Shown: positions 36,324-45,819, counted from the stretch's first letter. The stretch: 64,000 nt of DNA from Massilia sp. W12 (GCF_037300705.1 NZ_CP147776.1:186001-250000); one strand, 5' to 3'. Made by a program: numbers and translations. The notes: generated by a model from the letters alone, not told the origin.

Positions 36324-37483
36324 AGGTTTTGCATTTTTATCGCACCTACTATCCGGACAGCTTTGGCGGCATCGAACAAGTGATACGCCAGATGTGTGTC
36401 GGCTCAGGCCGCCTTGGCATCGATCACACCGTCTTGACGCTGACCCGCGCCAAACAGGATTTCAGCCTGGAATATGAAGGCCACAAAATCGAGCGCGTGC
36501 CGCTTGATTTTGAAATCGCCTCGACCGGCTTTTCCGCGCGCTCGATCATGCGCCTGAGCCAATTGGCGCGTGAAGCGGATCTGGTGCACTACCATTTTCC
36601 CTGGCCCTTCATGGATCTGGCGCACTTTTTGGCGCGCGTGAATAAACCCAGCATTCTGACCTACCACTCAGATATCGTGCGCCAGAAAAATTTAATGCGC
36701 CTGTATCAGCCTTTGATGCGGCGTTTTCTGGGCAATGTCGATCGCATCATCGCCACCTCGCCCAACTATATGGCCTCCAGCCCGGTGCTGGCGCAATACC
36801 GCGACAAGGCCGAAGTCATCACCTACGGCCTGGACAAGAGCATTTACCCGGAGCCAAGTGCGGAACTGATGCAGAAATGGCGCGCCGAATGCGGCGAGCG
36901 CTTTTTCCTGTTTGTCGGCGTCCTGCGCTATTACAAGGGCTTGCACATCCTGCTCGAAGCCGCCGCCGGCGCGCCGTTCCCGGTGGTGATCGTCGGCGCC
37001 GGGCCGATTGAAGCAGAATTAAAAGAACACGCGGCGCGCTTGAAGTTGAACAATGTGCGCTTTGTCGGCGCCGTGCCGGAAGAAGACAAAGTGGCCCTGC
37101 TTAAACTTTGCTACGCTCTGGCGTTTCCCTCGCACCTGCGTTCAGAAGCCTTCGGCATTTCTTTGTTGGAAGGGGCGATGTACGGCAAGCCCATGGTGTC
37201 GAGTGAAATCGGCACCGGCACCAGCTATATCAACAACCACCAGGAAACCGGCCTGGTGGCCCCGCCGAGCGACCCGCAAGCCCTGCGCGCCGCCATGCAA
37301 ACGCTGTGGGACAACCCGCAAATGGCGCAAGAAATGGGCCGCCGCGCAGAACAGCGCTACTGGCAATTATTCACCGCCGACAAAATGGCCGAGCGCTATG
37401 TCGCGCTGTACCGCCAAGTCCTGGCCGACCACGCCGGGCGTGGCGCGGCGGCGGGCAAACCGGGGCTGGCGCAACGCAGCTGA
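36320..37483 (+). CDS. Family 4 glycosyltransferase (WbpZ-like)
   Basis: A 387-residue GT4 protein. MKVLHFYRTYYPDSFGGIEQ at the N-terminus is typical of WbpZ-type rhamnosyltransferases. The donor domain shows FFLFVGVLRYYKGLHILLEA, VVIVGAGPIEAELKEHA and FPSHLRSEAFGISLLEGAMY (E-x7-E variant). It overlaps the previous gene by 4 bp (ATGA). It ends the sugar cluster; no O-antigen ABC transporter (Wzm/Wzt) or ligase follows, so export genes must lie elsewhere. Confidence 0.88.
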   Translation: MKVLHFYRTYYPDSFGGIEQVIRQMCVGSGRLGIDHTVLTLTRAKQDFSLEYEGHKIERVPLDFEIASTGFSARSIMRLSQLAREADLVHYHFPWPFMDLAHFLARVNKPSILTYHSDIVRQKNLMRLYQPLMRRFLGNVDRIIATSPNYMASSPVLAQYRDKAEVITYGLDKSIYPEPSAELMQKWRAECGERFFLFVGVLRYYKGLHILLEAAAGAPFPVVIVGAGPIEAELKEHAARLKLNNVRFVGAVPEEDKVALLKLCYALAFPSHLRSEAFGISLLEGAMYGKPMVSSEIGTGTSYINNHQETGLVAPPSDPQALRAAMQTLWDNPQMAQEMGRRAEQRYWQLFTADKMAERYVALYRQVLADHAGRGAAAGKPGLAQRS

Positions 37484-37609
37484 GTGTTTGGTTCGAGCGC
37501 CTTTGAATTGTCTGCACCCGCTTGACGCGGAAAGAGGTTGACATTATTATTTTTTTCGATGTCGGGTGTCCTTTGTTTTGGGACTGAGGACGATTGATGT
37601 GGCGCTGAA

Positions 37610-38281
37610 ATGAAAAGTCAAGATATTCTTATATTACTCAAACTTGCCAGTATCTCTCTGCAAGAAAAAAAGATAGTCAGCTATCAAGCGGGGGCTTGGG
37701 AAGATTGGGAGATTGAGGAAGTTGAGTTGATTACACAAGGCGAATTGCGCTTTGCTTACAAGAGCGCGTTGCATGAGGCTGATTCAGATGCAGGGCAAAC
37801 TTATTATGAGTCTCTGCGCAGTATTCGTTCATTGGCTGAAAGTACCGGTGTCAGCAAGTCAGAAGTCAGTGTGGCCTTGCACCGGAGTTATTTCTCAGGT
37901 TTGGCGATCCAGGATCGCCTCAGTGGAACGCCGCGTGTAAATATCAGTGGCTTGACTGAGTTTATTATTCATGGGCTGCGTTATGTGTTCCCGGTGAAGC
38001 CTGCCGAGATAGGGCGCGGGATTGCCACCACATGGGCCGCGCCGGTCTTGCGGGAGGTGCTTGTCAGCGGTGGCGATACGCCGCTGATTTGGCCGGACCC
38101 GCGAGGGCAGACCAAGGGGCAAGTTCTGGCGCCGCTGTTTAAAACGGCGCCAAATGCAGTGAAGGCTGATCCATATTTATATTCTATGCTGGCGTTGGTC
38201 GATTCCATCAGAGTTGGTATGGCCAGAGAACGTAAGCTTGCTGCAGATAAATTGGTAGAAATCATGAAGGGGGCTGGATGA
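37610..38281 (+). CDS. Putative antitoxin/winged-helix partner of a nucleotidyltransferase
   Basis: The 223-residue product is of unrecognised family. The N-terminal third contains a likely helix-turn-helix (ESLRSIRSLAESTGVSKSEV, then SVALHRSYFSGLAI), similar to MarR-like winged helices. The middle includes FIIHGLRYVFPVKPAEIGRG, and the C-terminus is helical (LALVDSIRVGMARERKLAAD). It overlaps the downstream nucleotidyltransferase gene by 4 bp (ATGA), the usual order antitoxin then toxin. Base composition is AT-richer than the sugar operon before it. Function is inferred from pairing only. Confidence 0.65.
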   Translation: MKSQDILILLKLASISLQEKKIVSYQAGAWEDWEIEEVELITQGELRFAYKSALHEADSDAGQTYYESLRSIRSLAESTGVSKSEVSVALHRSYFSGLAIQDRLSGTPRVNISGLTEFIIHGLRYVFPVKPAEIGRGIATTWAAPVLREVLVSGGDTPLIWPDPRGQTKGQVLAPLFKTAPNAVKADPYLYSMLALVDSIRVGMARERKLAADKLVEIMKGAG

Positions 38282-39030
38282 GCGCCTTGGCGGATAATGT
38301 TTGGATGTTGCGAACGGTTGCTGCTGCGCTTGGTGAAGATTTATTGAAGGACTTGGCTTTTGTGGGCGGCGCAACCACAAGCTTGTTTTTAGATGACGAT
38401 CTGGCAAAAGAGCATGTCCGACATACTAAAGATGTGGATGTGATCGTCAACATTATTGGCCGTGCAGGCTGGTATCAGTTGCAAGAAAAATTGAGAAAAT
38501 GCGGTTTTTCGGAATGCATAGATGCGGATGCGCCAGTTTGTGCAATGAAGTTGAAGACGGAAAAACTCAGGGTGGATTTTATGCCTGATGATGAAGGTAT
38601 ATTAGGTTTTTCCAATCGCTGGTATCGGCCAGCCTTGCGTGACGCTGCGTGGCGCTGTTTGCCGGGTGAGCCGGAGCAGAAAATACGTTTAATTTCACCA
38701 CAATATTTTGTTGCAACCAAGCTTGAGGCATGGCTGGGGCGTGGCAATAATGATCCCCTTGGCAGCACGGATGTTGAAGATTTGCTTATATTGTTTGATG
38801 GGCGCAGCACAATATTTGATGAGCTGAATTCAGCCGGGCTGGAAATGCAGGGCTTTCTTGCAATGGAGTTGCATAAATTACTTAATAACCCGGGTTTTGA
38901 TCTTGTGGTGAGGGGATGTACTCAAGATAGCGGGCGTGCTGAATTGATGTTTGAGAATATTGAGCGGTTTGTACAATTTCATCAGGAATGTCAACAAGGA
39001 GCAGCGCCCAAGGCGGAAGTAGAGCGATAA
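38278..39030 (+). CDS. Nucleotidyltransferase-fold protein (AbiEii/MenT-like toxin candidate)
   Basis: A 250-residue protein with the nucleotidyltransferase signature: FVGGATTSLFLDD near residue 28, followed by RHTKDVDVIV (GG...DxD) and a third acidic strand, LRVDFMPDDEG. LISPQYFVATKLEAWLGRGN near 140 and DVEDLLILFDGRSTI near 163 resemble AbiEii/DUF1814-like and MenT-like toxins, which transfer NMPs to tRNA acceptor stems. It starts within the upstream gene's stop. I infer a type II or IV toxin-antitoxin or phage-defence pair. The exact subfamily (for example DUF6036) is unverified. Confidence 0.75.
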   Translation: MSALADNVWMLRTVAAALGEDLLKDLAFVGGATTSLFLDDDLAKEHVRHTKDVDVIVNIIGRAGWYQLQEKLRKCGFSECIDADAPVCAMKLKTEKLRVDFMPDDEGILGFSNRWYRPALRDAAWRCLPGEPEQKIRLISPQYFVATKLEAWLGRGNNDPLGSTDVEDLLILFDGRSTIFDELNSAGLEMQGFLAMELHKLLNNPGFDLVVRGCTQDSGRAELMFENIERFVQFHQECQQGAAPKAEVER

Positions 39031-39079
39031 ACCCGGGGGATTTGCAGACGCATGAAACGCGCCTGCAAATTCAAAATAA

Positions 39080-40207
39080 TCAGGCGCCCATCGCCTGCAA
39101 CATCGGCCGCGCCAGCGCACAGGCCGAGGCCAGCGTGGTTTCCGGTTCGTTTTGCGCCACGCCGGGCGCTTTCACCATCGGCGCAATTTCCACAATATCC
39201 GCCCCGCTCAGGGTGAATTGCGCGCACAGCGCTTGAATAATCTGCAGCGATTCTTCAACCGTCATGCCGCCATCTTCCGGCGTGCCGGTGGCCCCGGCCA
39301 AAGATTGATCCAGGCAGTCGATATCGTAAGAAATATAGATTTCCTCAACGCCCAGTTTGTGCAGATGCGCACAGATTTGCGCCGCCTGCTGCGCCGCGCC
39401 CAATTGGCGCGTCTCTTCACTCCAATATTGCACATGGCCGAAGGTGCTCTCCCAGTGCCCGCGCTCGCGTCCGCTGGCGCGGATGCCGATTTGCACCAGA
39501 TGCTGCGGCGACGCCAGCCAGGGGAAAATCTGGCTGGTCCAGGTGCCAAAGCACAAATCAATCCCCAGCCGGGTTTGCAATAAATCGGTATGCGCATCGA
39601 AATGAATCAGCGCCGCGCGTCCGCCCGCCTGACGCGCTGCCAGCCAGGTGCGCACCATCGGATAGCTCACCGAATGATCGCCGCCTATCATAAACAGCTT
39701 GAGATGCGGCAAAGCCTGTTGCACATCGTGCGCCACCCGTTCCGCAATCGACAGCGGCGCCACCGGCAAATCTGCAGCGGCCTCGGCGGACAGGGTTGGA
39801 TACAAGGCGGCGCGGCACGCCGCCAGCGTTTCCGTATTCAAATATTTATCGTGCAAGAGATGTGGAATCACACGCACATCGCCCAGATCCAGCGCTTGCG
39901 GCATATCCTGCGCCTGCAACATGGCCGAGCGTAAAAACAGCGGTCCCCAATTCGCCCCGCGTTGAATCCCGCCGCCGCAGTCAGACGCAATGCCCAGCAC
40001 CGCGCAAGAAGCTTGCGCCAGATTGGCTTGCAAACCATCCAGCCAGGCTTGTCGCACCTGACCATTGGCCAGGGCAGCCGCGCCGAACAGTTTTTCCTGC
40101 AAAGCATTGCGCCGCTCGCGCCCGGTATGCACGGTGTACACGCCTTCACCCGGCGGGCACAGACATTGCGACAGGGTTTGCAGCAAGGGGGAGAGGGTGG
40201 TATTCAT
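39080..40207 (-). CDS. Arginase/agmatinase-family ureohydrolase
   Basis: A 375-residue ureohydrolase with the three metal motifs: LFMIGGDHSVSYPMVRTWL, LIHFDAHTDLLQTR, and YISYDIDCLDQSLAGATGTP. These bind the two Mn ions. The N-terminal 140 residues are longer than in arginase and resemble formiminoglutamase- or agmatinase-like proteins. Substrate (arginine, agmatine, formiminoglutamate or guanidino acid) cannot be fixed from the motifs. It stands alone, convergent with the nucleotidyltransferase gene. Confidence 0.87.
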   Translation of the reverse strand: MNTTLSPLLQTLSQCLCPPGEGVYTVHTGRERRNALQEKLFGAAALANGQVRQAWLDGLQANLAQASCAVLGIASDCGGGIQRGANWGPLFLRSAMLQAQDMPQALDLGDVRVIPHLLHDKYLNTETLAACRAALYPTLSAEAAADLPVAPLSIAERVAHDVQQALPHLKLFMIGGDHSVSYPMVRTWLAARQAGGRAALIHFDAHTDLLQTRLGIDLCFGTWTSQIFPWLASPQHLVQIGIRASGRERGHWESTFGHVQYWSEETRQLGAAQQAAQICAHLHKLGVEEIYISYDIDCLDQSLAGATGTPEDGGMTVEESLQIIQALCAQFTLSGADIVEIAPMVKAPGVAQNEPETTLASACALARPMLQAMGA

Positions 40208-40270
40208 GAGCGCGGCCAGATGAGAGAAAATGAAATTTTAACGCGATGCCGCGTTTGCTGTCTGCATAGC

Positions 40271-40300
40271 AAAAAGCCGGGCGCGCAGCCCGGCTTTTTT
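40271..40300 (-). terminator. Bidirectional rho-independent terminator
   Basis: AAAAGCCGGGC (40272-40282) and GCCCGGCTTTT (40288-40298) form an 11-bp stem with a five-base loop and T runs on both strands. It lies 17 bp past the stop of the PEP-CTERM gene, which it should terminate, and upstream of the arginase-family gene. Confidence 0.88.
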
Positions 40301-40316
40301 GTGGATAGCGAACAGA

Positions 40317-40919
40317 TCAGCTGATCGCTTGTGCCGATTTGCGGCGGCGCGCCAGCATGCCAAGCACGCCCAGGCCGGCCAGCATCATGGCATATGTTTC
40401 AGCTTCCGGCACAGGAGTGGAAATCATGAAGGAAACGCCGCCATTATTATCATTGTGCCAGTTATCAGCGATGAAGAAGCGCAGCGTGGTCGGCGCTGTC
40501 ACATTGATAAATTGCGGGCCCAATTCCTGTGCTTTGGCAAAAGACAGTTCAGCGGAAGACCAGCGGCCATAATCGCCAACGGTTTTAACCTGATTAATAT
40601 CGGTATTGCCGACTTCGTCATAGCGGAAAAAATTCATCCAGCCATTGCTGCAAGCGCCGCCTTGCGCATTGCAGTTCTGCACATTGCCCCAGGCATTCCA
40701 GGCGGTATGCGATGCGCCGCTGGTGGACGGGCTCAGAAAATCGATTTTATATTGGCCGATTTGGGTGGCTTGAAACAGCACCGGATTACGCAGGTGGGCT
40801 TCACGGTCAAACGGGCCGCCATTGTACCAGGCGTCCAGATTGACGATTTGCGATTCAGCGTGGGCAGCGCCAAAAGCGCTCAGACAGAGTGCAGCAGCCA
40901 GTAATTTCTTGACGATCAT
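40317..40919 (-). CDS. PEP-CTERM-sorted secreted protein
   Basis: A 200-residue protein with signal peptide LLAAALCLSAFGAAHAES and a C-terminal exosortase sorting signal: VPEAETYAMMLAGLGVLGML followed by ARRRK. The PEP motif, membrane helix and basic tail mark it for processing by exosortase (EpsH/XrtA) and anchoring at the surface or in the exopolysaccharide matrix. The central domain (YNGGPFDREAHLR, FFIADNWHNDNNGG) is unassigned but repeats Asn/Gly-rich beta motifs. Start ATG 40919 has GGAG at 8 bp; the longer frame upstream is not used. No exosortase gene is nearby. Confidence 0.88.
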   Translation of the reverse strand: MIVKKLLAAALCLSAFGAAHAESQIVNLDAWYNGGPFDREAHLRNPVLFQATQIGQYKIDFLSPSTSGASHTAWNAWGNVQNCNAQGGACSNGWMNFFRYDEVGNTDINQVKTVGDYGRWSSAELSFAKAQELGPQFINVTAPTTLRFFIADNWHNDNNGGVSFMISTPVPEAETYAMMLAGLGVLGMLARRRKSAQAIS

Positions 40920-41391
40920 ATTTACTCCATGAAAACAGTGGGGGGTAATCCGGCTGATAAAAGCCGGAATCATTTTCAGCTTGATAAAACATGTTTGCGC
41001 AACATTTGCCGGACAGACGCGGAATATAGCGTTCTGCAGCAGTAAATAAATAATGTATTTACTGAAGAAATATTTATTCAGGCAATATGCAACCATCGGC
41101 TTGTAATAAGCCGGGAAATACAGCTTTGCGAAAGAAAATTCAGGTTGTATTTTTAAAACGCACGACATCCATAAAAATGCCGCAGCATCTGTGCGGGAGA
41201 TTTATAGAGTAATACAGGGATGCAAACTGCAAGGGGCAAACCTGATTGTCTGGCTTTTTGTTGAGACGTGCTTTATTGCACTCGGGAAATTATAAGGAAT
41301 TGATTGCCGTAAAGCAAGCAGGTTTTTCAAAAAAACGTCAAAGCGCTTGCATCAAGCGGGCGGCGCCGCTTGATGTGCAGATCTGCGCATA
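40920..41391. other. Intergenic region with AT-rich dyads
   Basis: About 470 bp without a supported gene between the PEP-CTERM gene and the fused ferredoxin-flavoprotein gene. It contains GTAAATA/TATTTAC arms (41042-41048 and 41056-41062) and directly next to them an 18-bp near-palindrome at 41063-41080 (TGAAGAAATATTTATTCA). They lie about 120-160 bp upstream of the PEP-CTERM start and could be operator sites. Confidence 0.4.
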
Positions 41392-43053
41392 TCAGCTTTG
41401 CTGCGCCAGGGTTTCGACCCGGCACGGCGCGAGCGGTTCGCGGCATTGCGCCTCAATCGTCCCGGCGCCGGGCCAATTCAGCGCTTGCAGCGCGCTGCCG
41501 CACACCAGTCCCTGGCAAGCGCCCATGCCGCAACGGCGCTGCATTTTGGCGCTTTTCCACTCGTGATGCGGGCGTAAAGCCGCCAGCGGCACGGCTTCGC
41601 AACGGCAAATCAGGGTGTCATCCTGCGCTAATTGCAAAACCTCCGGACGCAGCGCAAACGCCTGCGCCAAGCGGGCGGCAAATCCCTGCCAGCGCAGGCG
41701 CTCTTTCTGCAAGGCAGGAGCGCCCGCGCCTGCCAGATCGCCAGCGGCAGCCAGGCCGGCAATCCGGCCTTCAATGCGCGCCTTATCCATACCGCCCACG
41801 CCACAGGCTTCACCCACACACCAGATCCCGGCTTGGCTGGTGTTTTGCAAAGCATTCACCCACACCGCTCCCTCATGCAAAGCGCAATCCAGCGTGTGCG
41901 CCAGCCGCGTATTCGGCAATAAGCCAAAGCCGCAGGCCAGATAATCGCAAGCGATTTGATAGCGGGCCTGGCCGGCCTGAATGGTGATGGATTGCAAACG
42001 CCCTTGCGCATCGCCATGCGCCGCCAGCACATAAGAGGCGCTGCGCCAATTTTCGCGCAGCGCTGGCCAGCCTAAACGCAGCGCTTGCGCCAATTTGCCT
42101 GGCGTGGCCAGCAGCCCCGCCGCAAAGCCGGCCAGCTGGCGCCAGCCGCATTGTTCTGCGATGAAGACAATGTGCGCGCCGCGTGCGCGCAAGGTAGCCG
42201 CCACCGCCAGCAGCAGCGGGCCGCTGCCGGCCAGCGCGATCCGCTTGCCCGCCACCGGCCAGCCGCCTTTGGCCAGCGCCTGCAAACCGCCCAGACCGCT
42301 GACGCCTTGCAAAGTCCAGCCCGGAAAAGGCAGCAGTTGTTCGCACGCGCCGCTGGCTAAAATCAATTTTTCACACTGCAATTCGAGCGCCTGGCCCGCG
42401 CCCAGGCGCGCCTGTGGATCTGCCGGCGCATGCGCTGCGCTTTGCAATAAGAGGCTGTGGCGATCCGCCGCGCGCTGGCTGGCGGCTTGCGCCCGCACCA
42501 CCTTGCAGGCCGGATACCAATCCAGATTCGGCAATTGCTGCAAAGCTTGCCAACTCTGGCGCGCCGCCGCATCGCCTTGCGCATCCTGCAGCGCGCCGCG
42601 CCACACCTGGCCGCCGGGGGCGGGATTGTCATCCACCAGCGCCACCGTGCCGCCGTGCGGCAACAAGGCGCGCGCCGCGTGCAAAGCCGCCGCCTGCCCG
42701 CCCGGCCCGGCACCAATCACCACCACTTGATAATGCCTTTGCGCCAGCGCCGCAGGAAGCGGAGCAGCGCCTGCCCAGGGCTGCGCTGTCGCGGGCGCCG
42801 TGTCATGTCCCGCCTGCCGGATTTGCATGCCGGGCGCACATAAAGTCTGGCAAGCCAATTGCTGTCCCGCGCCATTGATCTCCACCCGGCATTCCTGACA
42901 GATTCCCATGCCGCAGACAGGCGTGCAGCGGCGCCCATCCGGCGCAATGCGCGTCACGCCATCGGCATGGATGGCCAGCGCCGCCGCCACCGTTTGCCCA
43001 GGCATGACTTGATGCGGACGTTGATTGATAAAAATCTCAAATGGCCCGTTCAT
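41392..43053 (-). CDS. Fused 2Fe-2S / FAD oxidoreductase (hydroxyproline dehydrogenase alpha-type)
   Basis: A 553-residue protein that appears to join two subunits. Residues about 1-80 are a 2Fe-2S ferredoxin-like HcnA/gamma module (RCTPVCGMGICQECRVEING, then LACQTLCAPGM). Residues about 105-450 are an FAD/NAD(P) flavoprotein (VVVIGAGPGGQAAALHAARA, ALVDDNPAPGGQVWRG, IWCVGEACGVGGMDKARIEG). Residues about 480-535 hold a Cys-rich [2Fe-2S]/BFD-like end (LICRCEAVP, RCGMGACQGLVCG). HcnB/LhpF-type alpha subunits usually have a separate gamma subunit. GGAGG precedes ATG 43053. With the next two genes it suggests D-hydroxyproline or imino-acid oxidation. Confidence 0.85.
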   Translation of the reverse strand: MNGPFEIFINQRPHQVMPGQTVAAALAIHADGVTRIAPDGRRCTPVCGMGICQECRVEINGAGQQLACQTLCAPGMQIRQAGHDTAPATAQPWAGAAPLPAALAQRHYQVVVIGAGPGGQAAALHAARALLPHGGTVALVDDNPAPGGQVWRGALQDAQGDAAARQSWQALQQLPNLDWYPACKVVRAQAASQRAADRHSLLLQSAAHAPADPQARLGAGQALELQCEKLILASGACEQLLPFPGWTLQGVSGLGGLQALAKGGWPVAGKRIALAGSGPLLLAVAATLRARGAHIVFIAEQCGWRQLAGFAAGLLATPGKLAQALRLGWPALRENWRSASYVLAAHGDAQGRLQSITIQAGQARYQIACDYLACGFGLLPNTRLAHTLDCALHEGAVWVNALQNTSQAGIWCVGEACGVGGMDKARIEGRIAGLAAAGDLAGAGAPALQKERLRWQGFAARLAQAFALRPEVLQLAQDDTLICRCEAVPLAALRPHHEWKSAKMQRRCGMGACQGLVCGSALQALNWPGAGTIEAQCREPLAPCRVETLAQQS

Positions 43054-43111
43054 GGCGGCCTCCTGCACAGGGGAGAAATAAAAACAGCCGGCGGCTGTGA
43101 CGTCATCTGCT

Positions 43112-44275
43112 TCAAGCCGCCAGCGCTGGCGCCAGCGCATCAAAGCGCGCCGGCGCATAGTCTTGCGGATTCAGCTCGCATGGCAGCTGCATGATCTGCG
43201 CCGCCAGCAAATGCGCGCTGGCCGGGGCGGTGGTCACGCCCAGACCCTCATGTCCGCAAGCCAGCCACAAACCGGGGTGGCGCGGATGCGGCCCCAGCAA
43301 AGGCAGCCCATCCGGGCTGGCGCAACGCACCCCGCTCCAACAGCGGATAATATTCAGCTGCGCCAATTGCGGCAAAAAGCTGCACGCCAGGCGCAACATC
43401 TGTCCCAGCAAAGCATGATTCAAACTGCGCTCTTGCCGGTCATATTGACGCGAAGAGCCGATCATCATTTGCCCGCTTGGGCGCGGCTGCACATTGAAGG
43501 CGACAGAATCGCCGCTGCTGGCGTGCGCATTTTTGATATACGCCAATTCCACCAACTGATGCCGCACCCAGCCCGGATAGCGGTCAGTAATCGCCAGCAT
43601 GCCTTGCTTGGCGCGCAAGGGCAGTTCCGGGGCCAATTGCAATACCCCCATGCCATTCGCTAACACTACCTGGGCCGCATGAATCTGACTGCCATCGGCG
43701 CATGCCACCCCGATCGCGCGCGCCGGTTGCGCCGCATCCCATAACAGCTTGACCGCCTGTCCCTGGCGCAGACGCAAACGCGGGCCGCTGTGCGCCAACA
43801 GCCAGCTGACGCTTTTCGGCGCATACACAATGCCGTCATCGCACACCCGCAAACCGCCCGCCAGACCATGGCGCAATTGCGGCTCGGCCTCACGCAAGGC
43901 GGCCTCATCCAACAACTCGCACGCCACGCCATGCGCTTGCAACAGCTGCGCCTTGGCGCGCGCGGCCTGCATTTCTTCCGCATCAGCGGCAATCCACAGC
44001 GTGCCGCAGCGGCTGTACTCATGCGCTTGCGGGTCTTGCGCTGTCCACTCGCGCCACAGCGCGCAAGACCAGGCGCTCAAGGCCAACTCCGCCGGGTTGT
44101 CATCCATCACCACCAAATGCCCCATACCGGCGGCGGTGGCGCCTTGATTACCGCAACTGCCGGCCTCCAGCAGCAGCACATCCGCACCCAGCGTGGACAA
44201 ACGCTGCGCCAGCGCGGCCCCAATAATGCCGCCGCCCAGCACCAGCACATCCGCCGTGGCGCGCTGCGCGCTCAT
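43112..44275 (-). CDS. FAD-dependent amino-acid/hydroxyproline dehydrogenase beta-type subunit
   Basis: A 387-residue DAO-family flavoprotein (HcnC/LhpB-like). The FAD-binding GxGxxG is in [20 protein letters not shown]. Central strands include [18 protein letters not shown]. The C-terminal DAO signature is [17 protein letters not shown] with [21 protein letters not shown] 44275 overlaps the epimerase stop (ATGA), so the longer frame upstream is not used. It probably oxidises the D-amino acid made by the epimerase and passes electrons to the fused partner 58 bp downstream. Confidence 0.87.
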   Translation of the reverse strand: MSAQRATADVLVLGGGIIGAALAQRLSTLGADVLLLEAGSCGNQGATAAGMGHLVVMDDNPAELALSAWSCALWREWTAQDPQAHEYSRCGTLWIAADAEEMQAARAKAQLLQAHGVACELLDEAALREAEPQLRHGLAGGLRVCDDGIVYAPKSVSWLLAHSGPRLRLRQGQAVKLLWDAAQPARAIGVACADGSQIHAAQVVLANGMGVLQLAPELPLRAKQGMLAITDRYPGWVRHQLVELAYIKNAHASSGDSVAFNVQPRPSGQMMIGSSRQYDRQERSLNHALLGQMLRLACSFLPQLAQLNIIRCWSGVRCASPDGLPLLGPHPRHPGLWLACGHEGLGVTTAPASAHLLAAQIMQLPCELNPQDYAPARFDALAPALAA

Positions 44276-45219
44276 GGCCGCAAACCCCAGCACAGCGGGT
44301 CGTTTTCATCCAACAGCAATTCCCCGCGCAAATTGATGTGCGCGCTGCCCCGGATCGTGGGACGGATCTTGCCATCTTCAAGCGCGACATACGAGGCGTT
44401 GAACACGCTGCCGGTAATGCTTTGCTGGCGCCACCAGTCGCCCGCCGCCAGCTTGCCATCCGCCGCCAGACAAGCCAGCTTGGCGCTGGTGCCGGTGCCG
44501 CAGGGCGAGCGGTCATACGCCTTGCCGGGACACAGCACAAAATTGCGGCTGTCCGCCGCGCTCAAGCCCAGATCCGGCGCGCCGAATAACTCGATATGAT
44601 CGATTTCCGCGCCATCCGCACCGCACACGCCTTGCGCCTTGAGCGCCTGCCGCACGCGCCAACTGTAATCGGTGAGCGCCTCCACATTCTCCAGCGCAAT
44701 GCGCTGGCCATGTTCAGCAATCAGGAAAAACCAATTCCCGCCCCAGGCCACATCGCCGCTCACCATACCGATGCCCGGCACATCCACTTGCAGCGCATGA
44801 TGCAGACGGTAGGCCGGCACATTGCGCAAAGTGACGCTGCGGTCAGCGTGCAATTCGACTTGCACCACGCCCACCGGGGTGTCGATCTGATGTTGGCCGG
44901 CCTGGATTTTGCCCAGAGCGGCGAGGGAGGCGATTACGCCTATCATGCCGTGTCCGCACATACCGAGATAGCCGGCGTTATTGAAAAAAATCACGCCAAA
45001 ACTGCATTCCGGCGCATGCGCTTGAGTCAACAGCGCACCCACCAGCACATCCGAGCCGCGCGGCTCGCACACGATAGCGCTGCGGTAATGGTCGAAATCC
45101 TCGCGCCAGCGTGTGACGCGTTCGGCCAGAGGTCCGTCGCCCAGATCGGGGCCGCCGGACAGCACCAGACGGGTCGGTTCGCCGCCGGTGTGGGAATCAA
45201 TAAAAGTGATGGTTTTCAT
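44272..45219 (-). CDS. 4-hydroxyproline 2-epimerase / proline racemase family
   Basis: A 315-residue proline-racemase-fold protein. Catalytic Cys pairs are in [16 protein letters not shown] and [29 protein letters not shown] at the N-terminus and the paired second Cys (CGTG) fit hydroxyproline epimerase (both catalytic residues Cys) rather than trans-L-3-hydroxyproline dehydratase, which has Thr at the second site. It interconverts trans-4-hydroxy-L-proline and cis-4-hydroxy-D-proline. Start may be ATG 45219 or the upstream ATG. It heads a three-gene operon with the two flavoprotein genes; the later pathway genes (deaminase, ketoglutarate semialdehyde dehydrogenase) are not seen here. Confidence 0.9.
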   Translation of the reverse strand: MKTITFIDSHTGGEPTRLVLSGGPDLGDGPLAERVTRWREDFDHYRSAIVCEPRGSDVLVGALLTQAHAPECSFGVIFFNNAGYLGMCGHGMIGVIASLAALGKIQAGQHQIDTPVGVVQVELHADRSVTLRNVPAYRLHHALQVDVPGIGMVSGDVAWGGNWFFLIAEHGQRIALENVEALTDYSWRVRQALKAQGVCGADGAEIDHIELFGAPDLGLSAADSRNFVLCPGKAYDRSPCGTGTSAKLACLAADGKLAAGDWWRQQSITGSVFNASYVALEDGKIRPTIRGSAHINLRGELLLDENDPLCWGLRP

Positions 45220-45375
45220 AAGCACAGAATAGCAAGCAGACGGTTTGCCGTCTTGCCGGAATGTGGCCAGACGTATGACGAATTCTGCATAGATTTTGTG
45301 CCTGTGTGCGAGCTTCTGTGCACTGCTGGCGGGATTTTTTTCGCGCCGCCGGCTGGGCGGCGCAAGGCAGGGGGC

Positions 45376-45819
45376 TTACTTCTGATGCGCCTTGATTTGC
45401 TGCACCAGCCAGATGCCGGCCTTGGGATAATGGTCGCTGAACAGCTCCAGATCTTCCGCCTGCATGATTTCGAGCCGGCCCTGGCACTCGGTTTGCGCAT
45501 CCGCCGGCGTCAGCGCGCGCAGATGGGCGTTGACGGCGGCAAAGATTTGCTGGCGCTGCGGATTGCCAGCGTCTTGCAGCGCTTTCAATTCAGCCAGCGG
45601 CAATTGATTCAGCTTCCAGCTCTGCCAGGCTTGCTGCAGCGCTGAAGCATGCGGACTTTTCATTTCCGCGCAAGCCGGCGCAAACGCGGCATATTCAGTC
45701 AAGGCGAATGCGGCGCACTGCGACGGCGCATTGCAAGCAGGCATACCGGTCGATCCTTGCGCCGGGGAAGTAAGCGCGAACAACAGACTGCTGGAAAGAA
45801 GAATCGACACAAGACGCAT
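45376..45819 (-). CDS. Secreted hypothetical protein
   Basis: A 147-residue protein with a signal peptide (MRLVSILLSSSLLFALTSPA, then QGST). The mature part is Ala/Gln-rich and helical, with four cysteines (MPACNAPSQCAAF, PACAEM, TECQGR) that could make two disulfides. The C-terminus LELFSDHYPKAGIWLVQQIK has no family I know. ATG 45819 is chosen because it begins the signal peptide. It stands 150 bp downstream of the epimerase operon promoter side and is divergent in function from it. Confidence 0.6.
   Translation of the reverse strand: MRLVSILLSSSLLFALTSPAQGSTGMPACNAPSQCAAFALTEYAAFAPACAEMKSPHASALQQAWQSWKLNQLPLAELKALQDAGNPQRQQIFAAVNAHLRALTPADAQTECQGRLEIMQAEDLELFSDHYPKAGIWLVQQIKAHQK

Noticed and set aside
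45340-45365. GCGCCGCC/GGCGGCGC hairpin between the epimerase and the secreted gene
   Set aside because: Its T run precedes the stem on the plus strand and an A run follows on the minus strand, so it does not fit a terminator.
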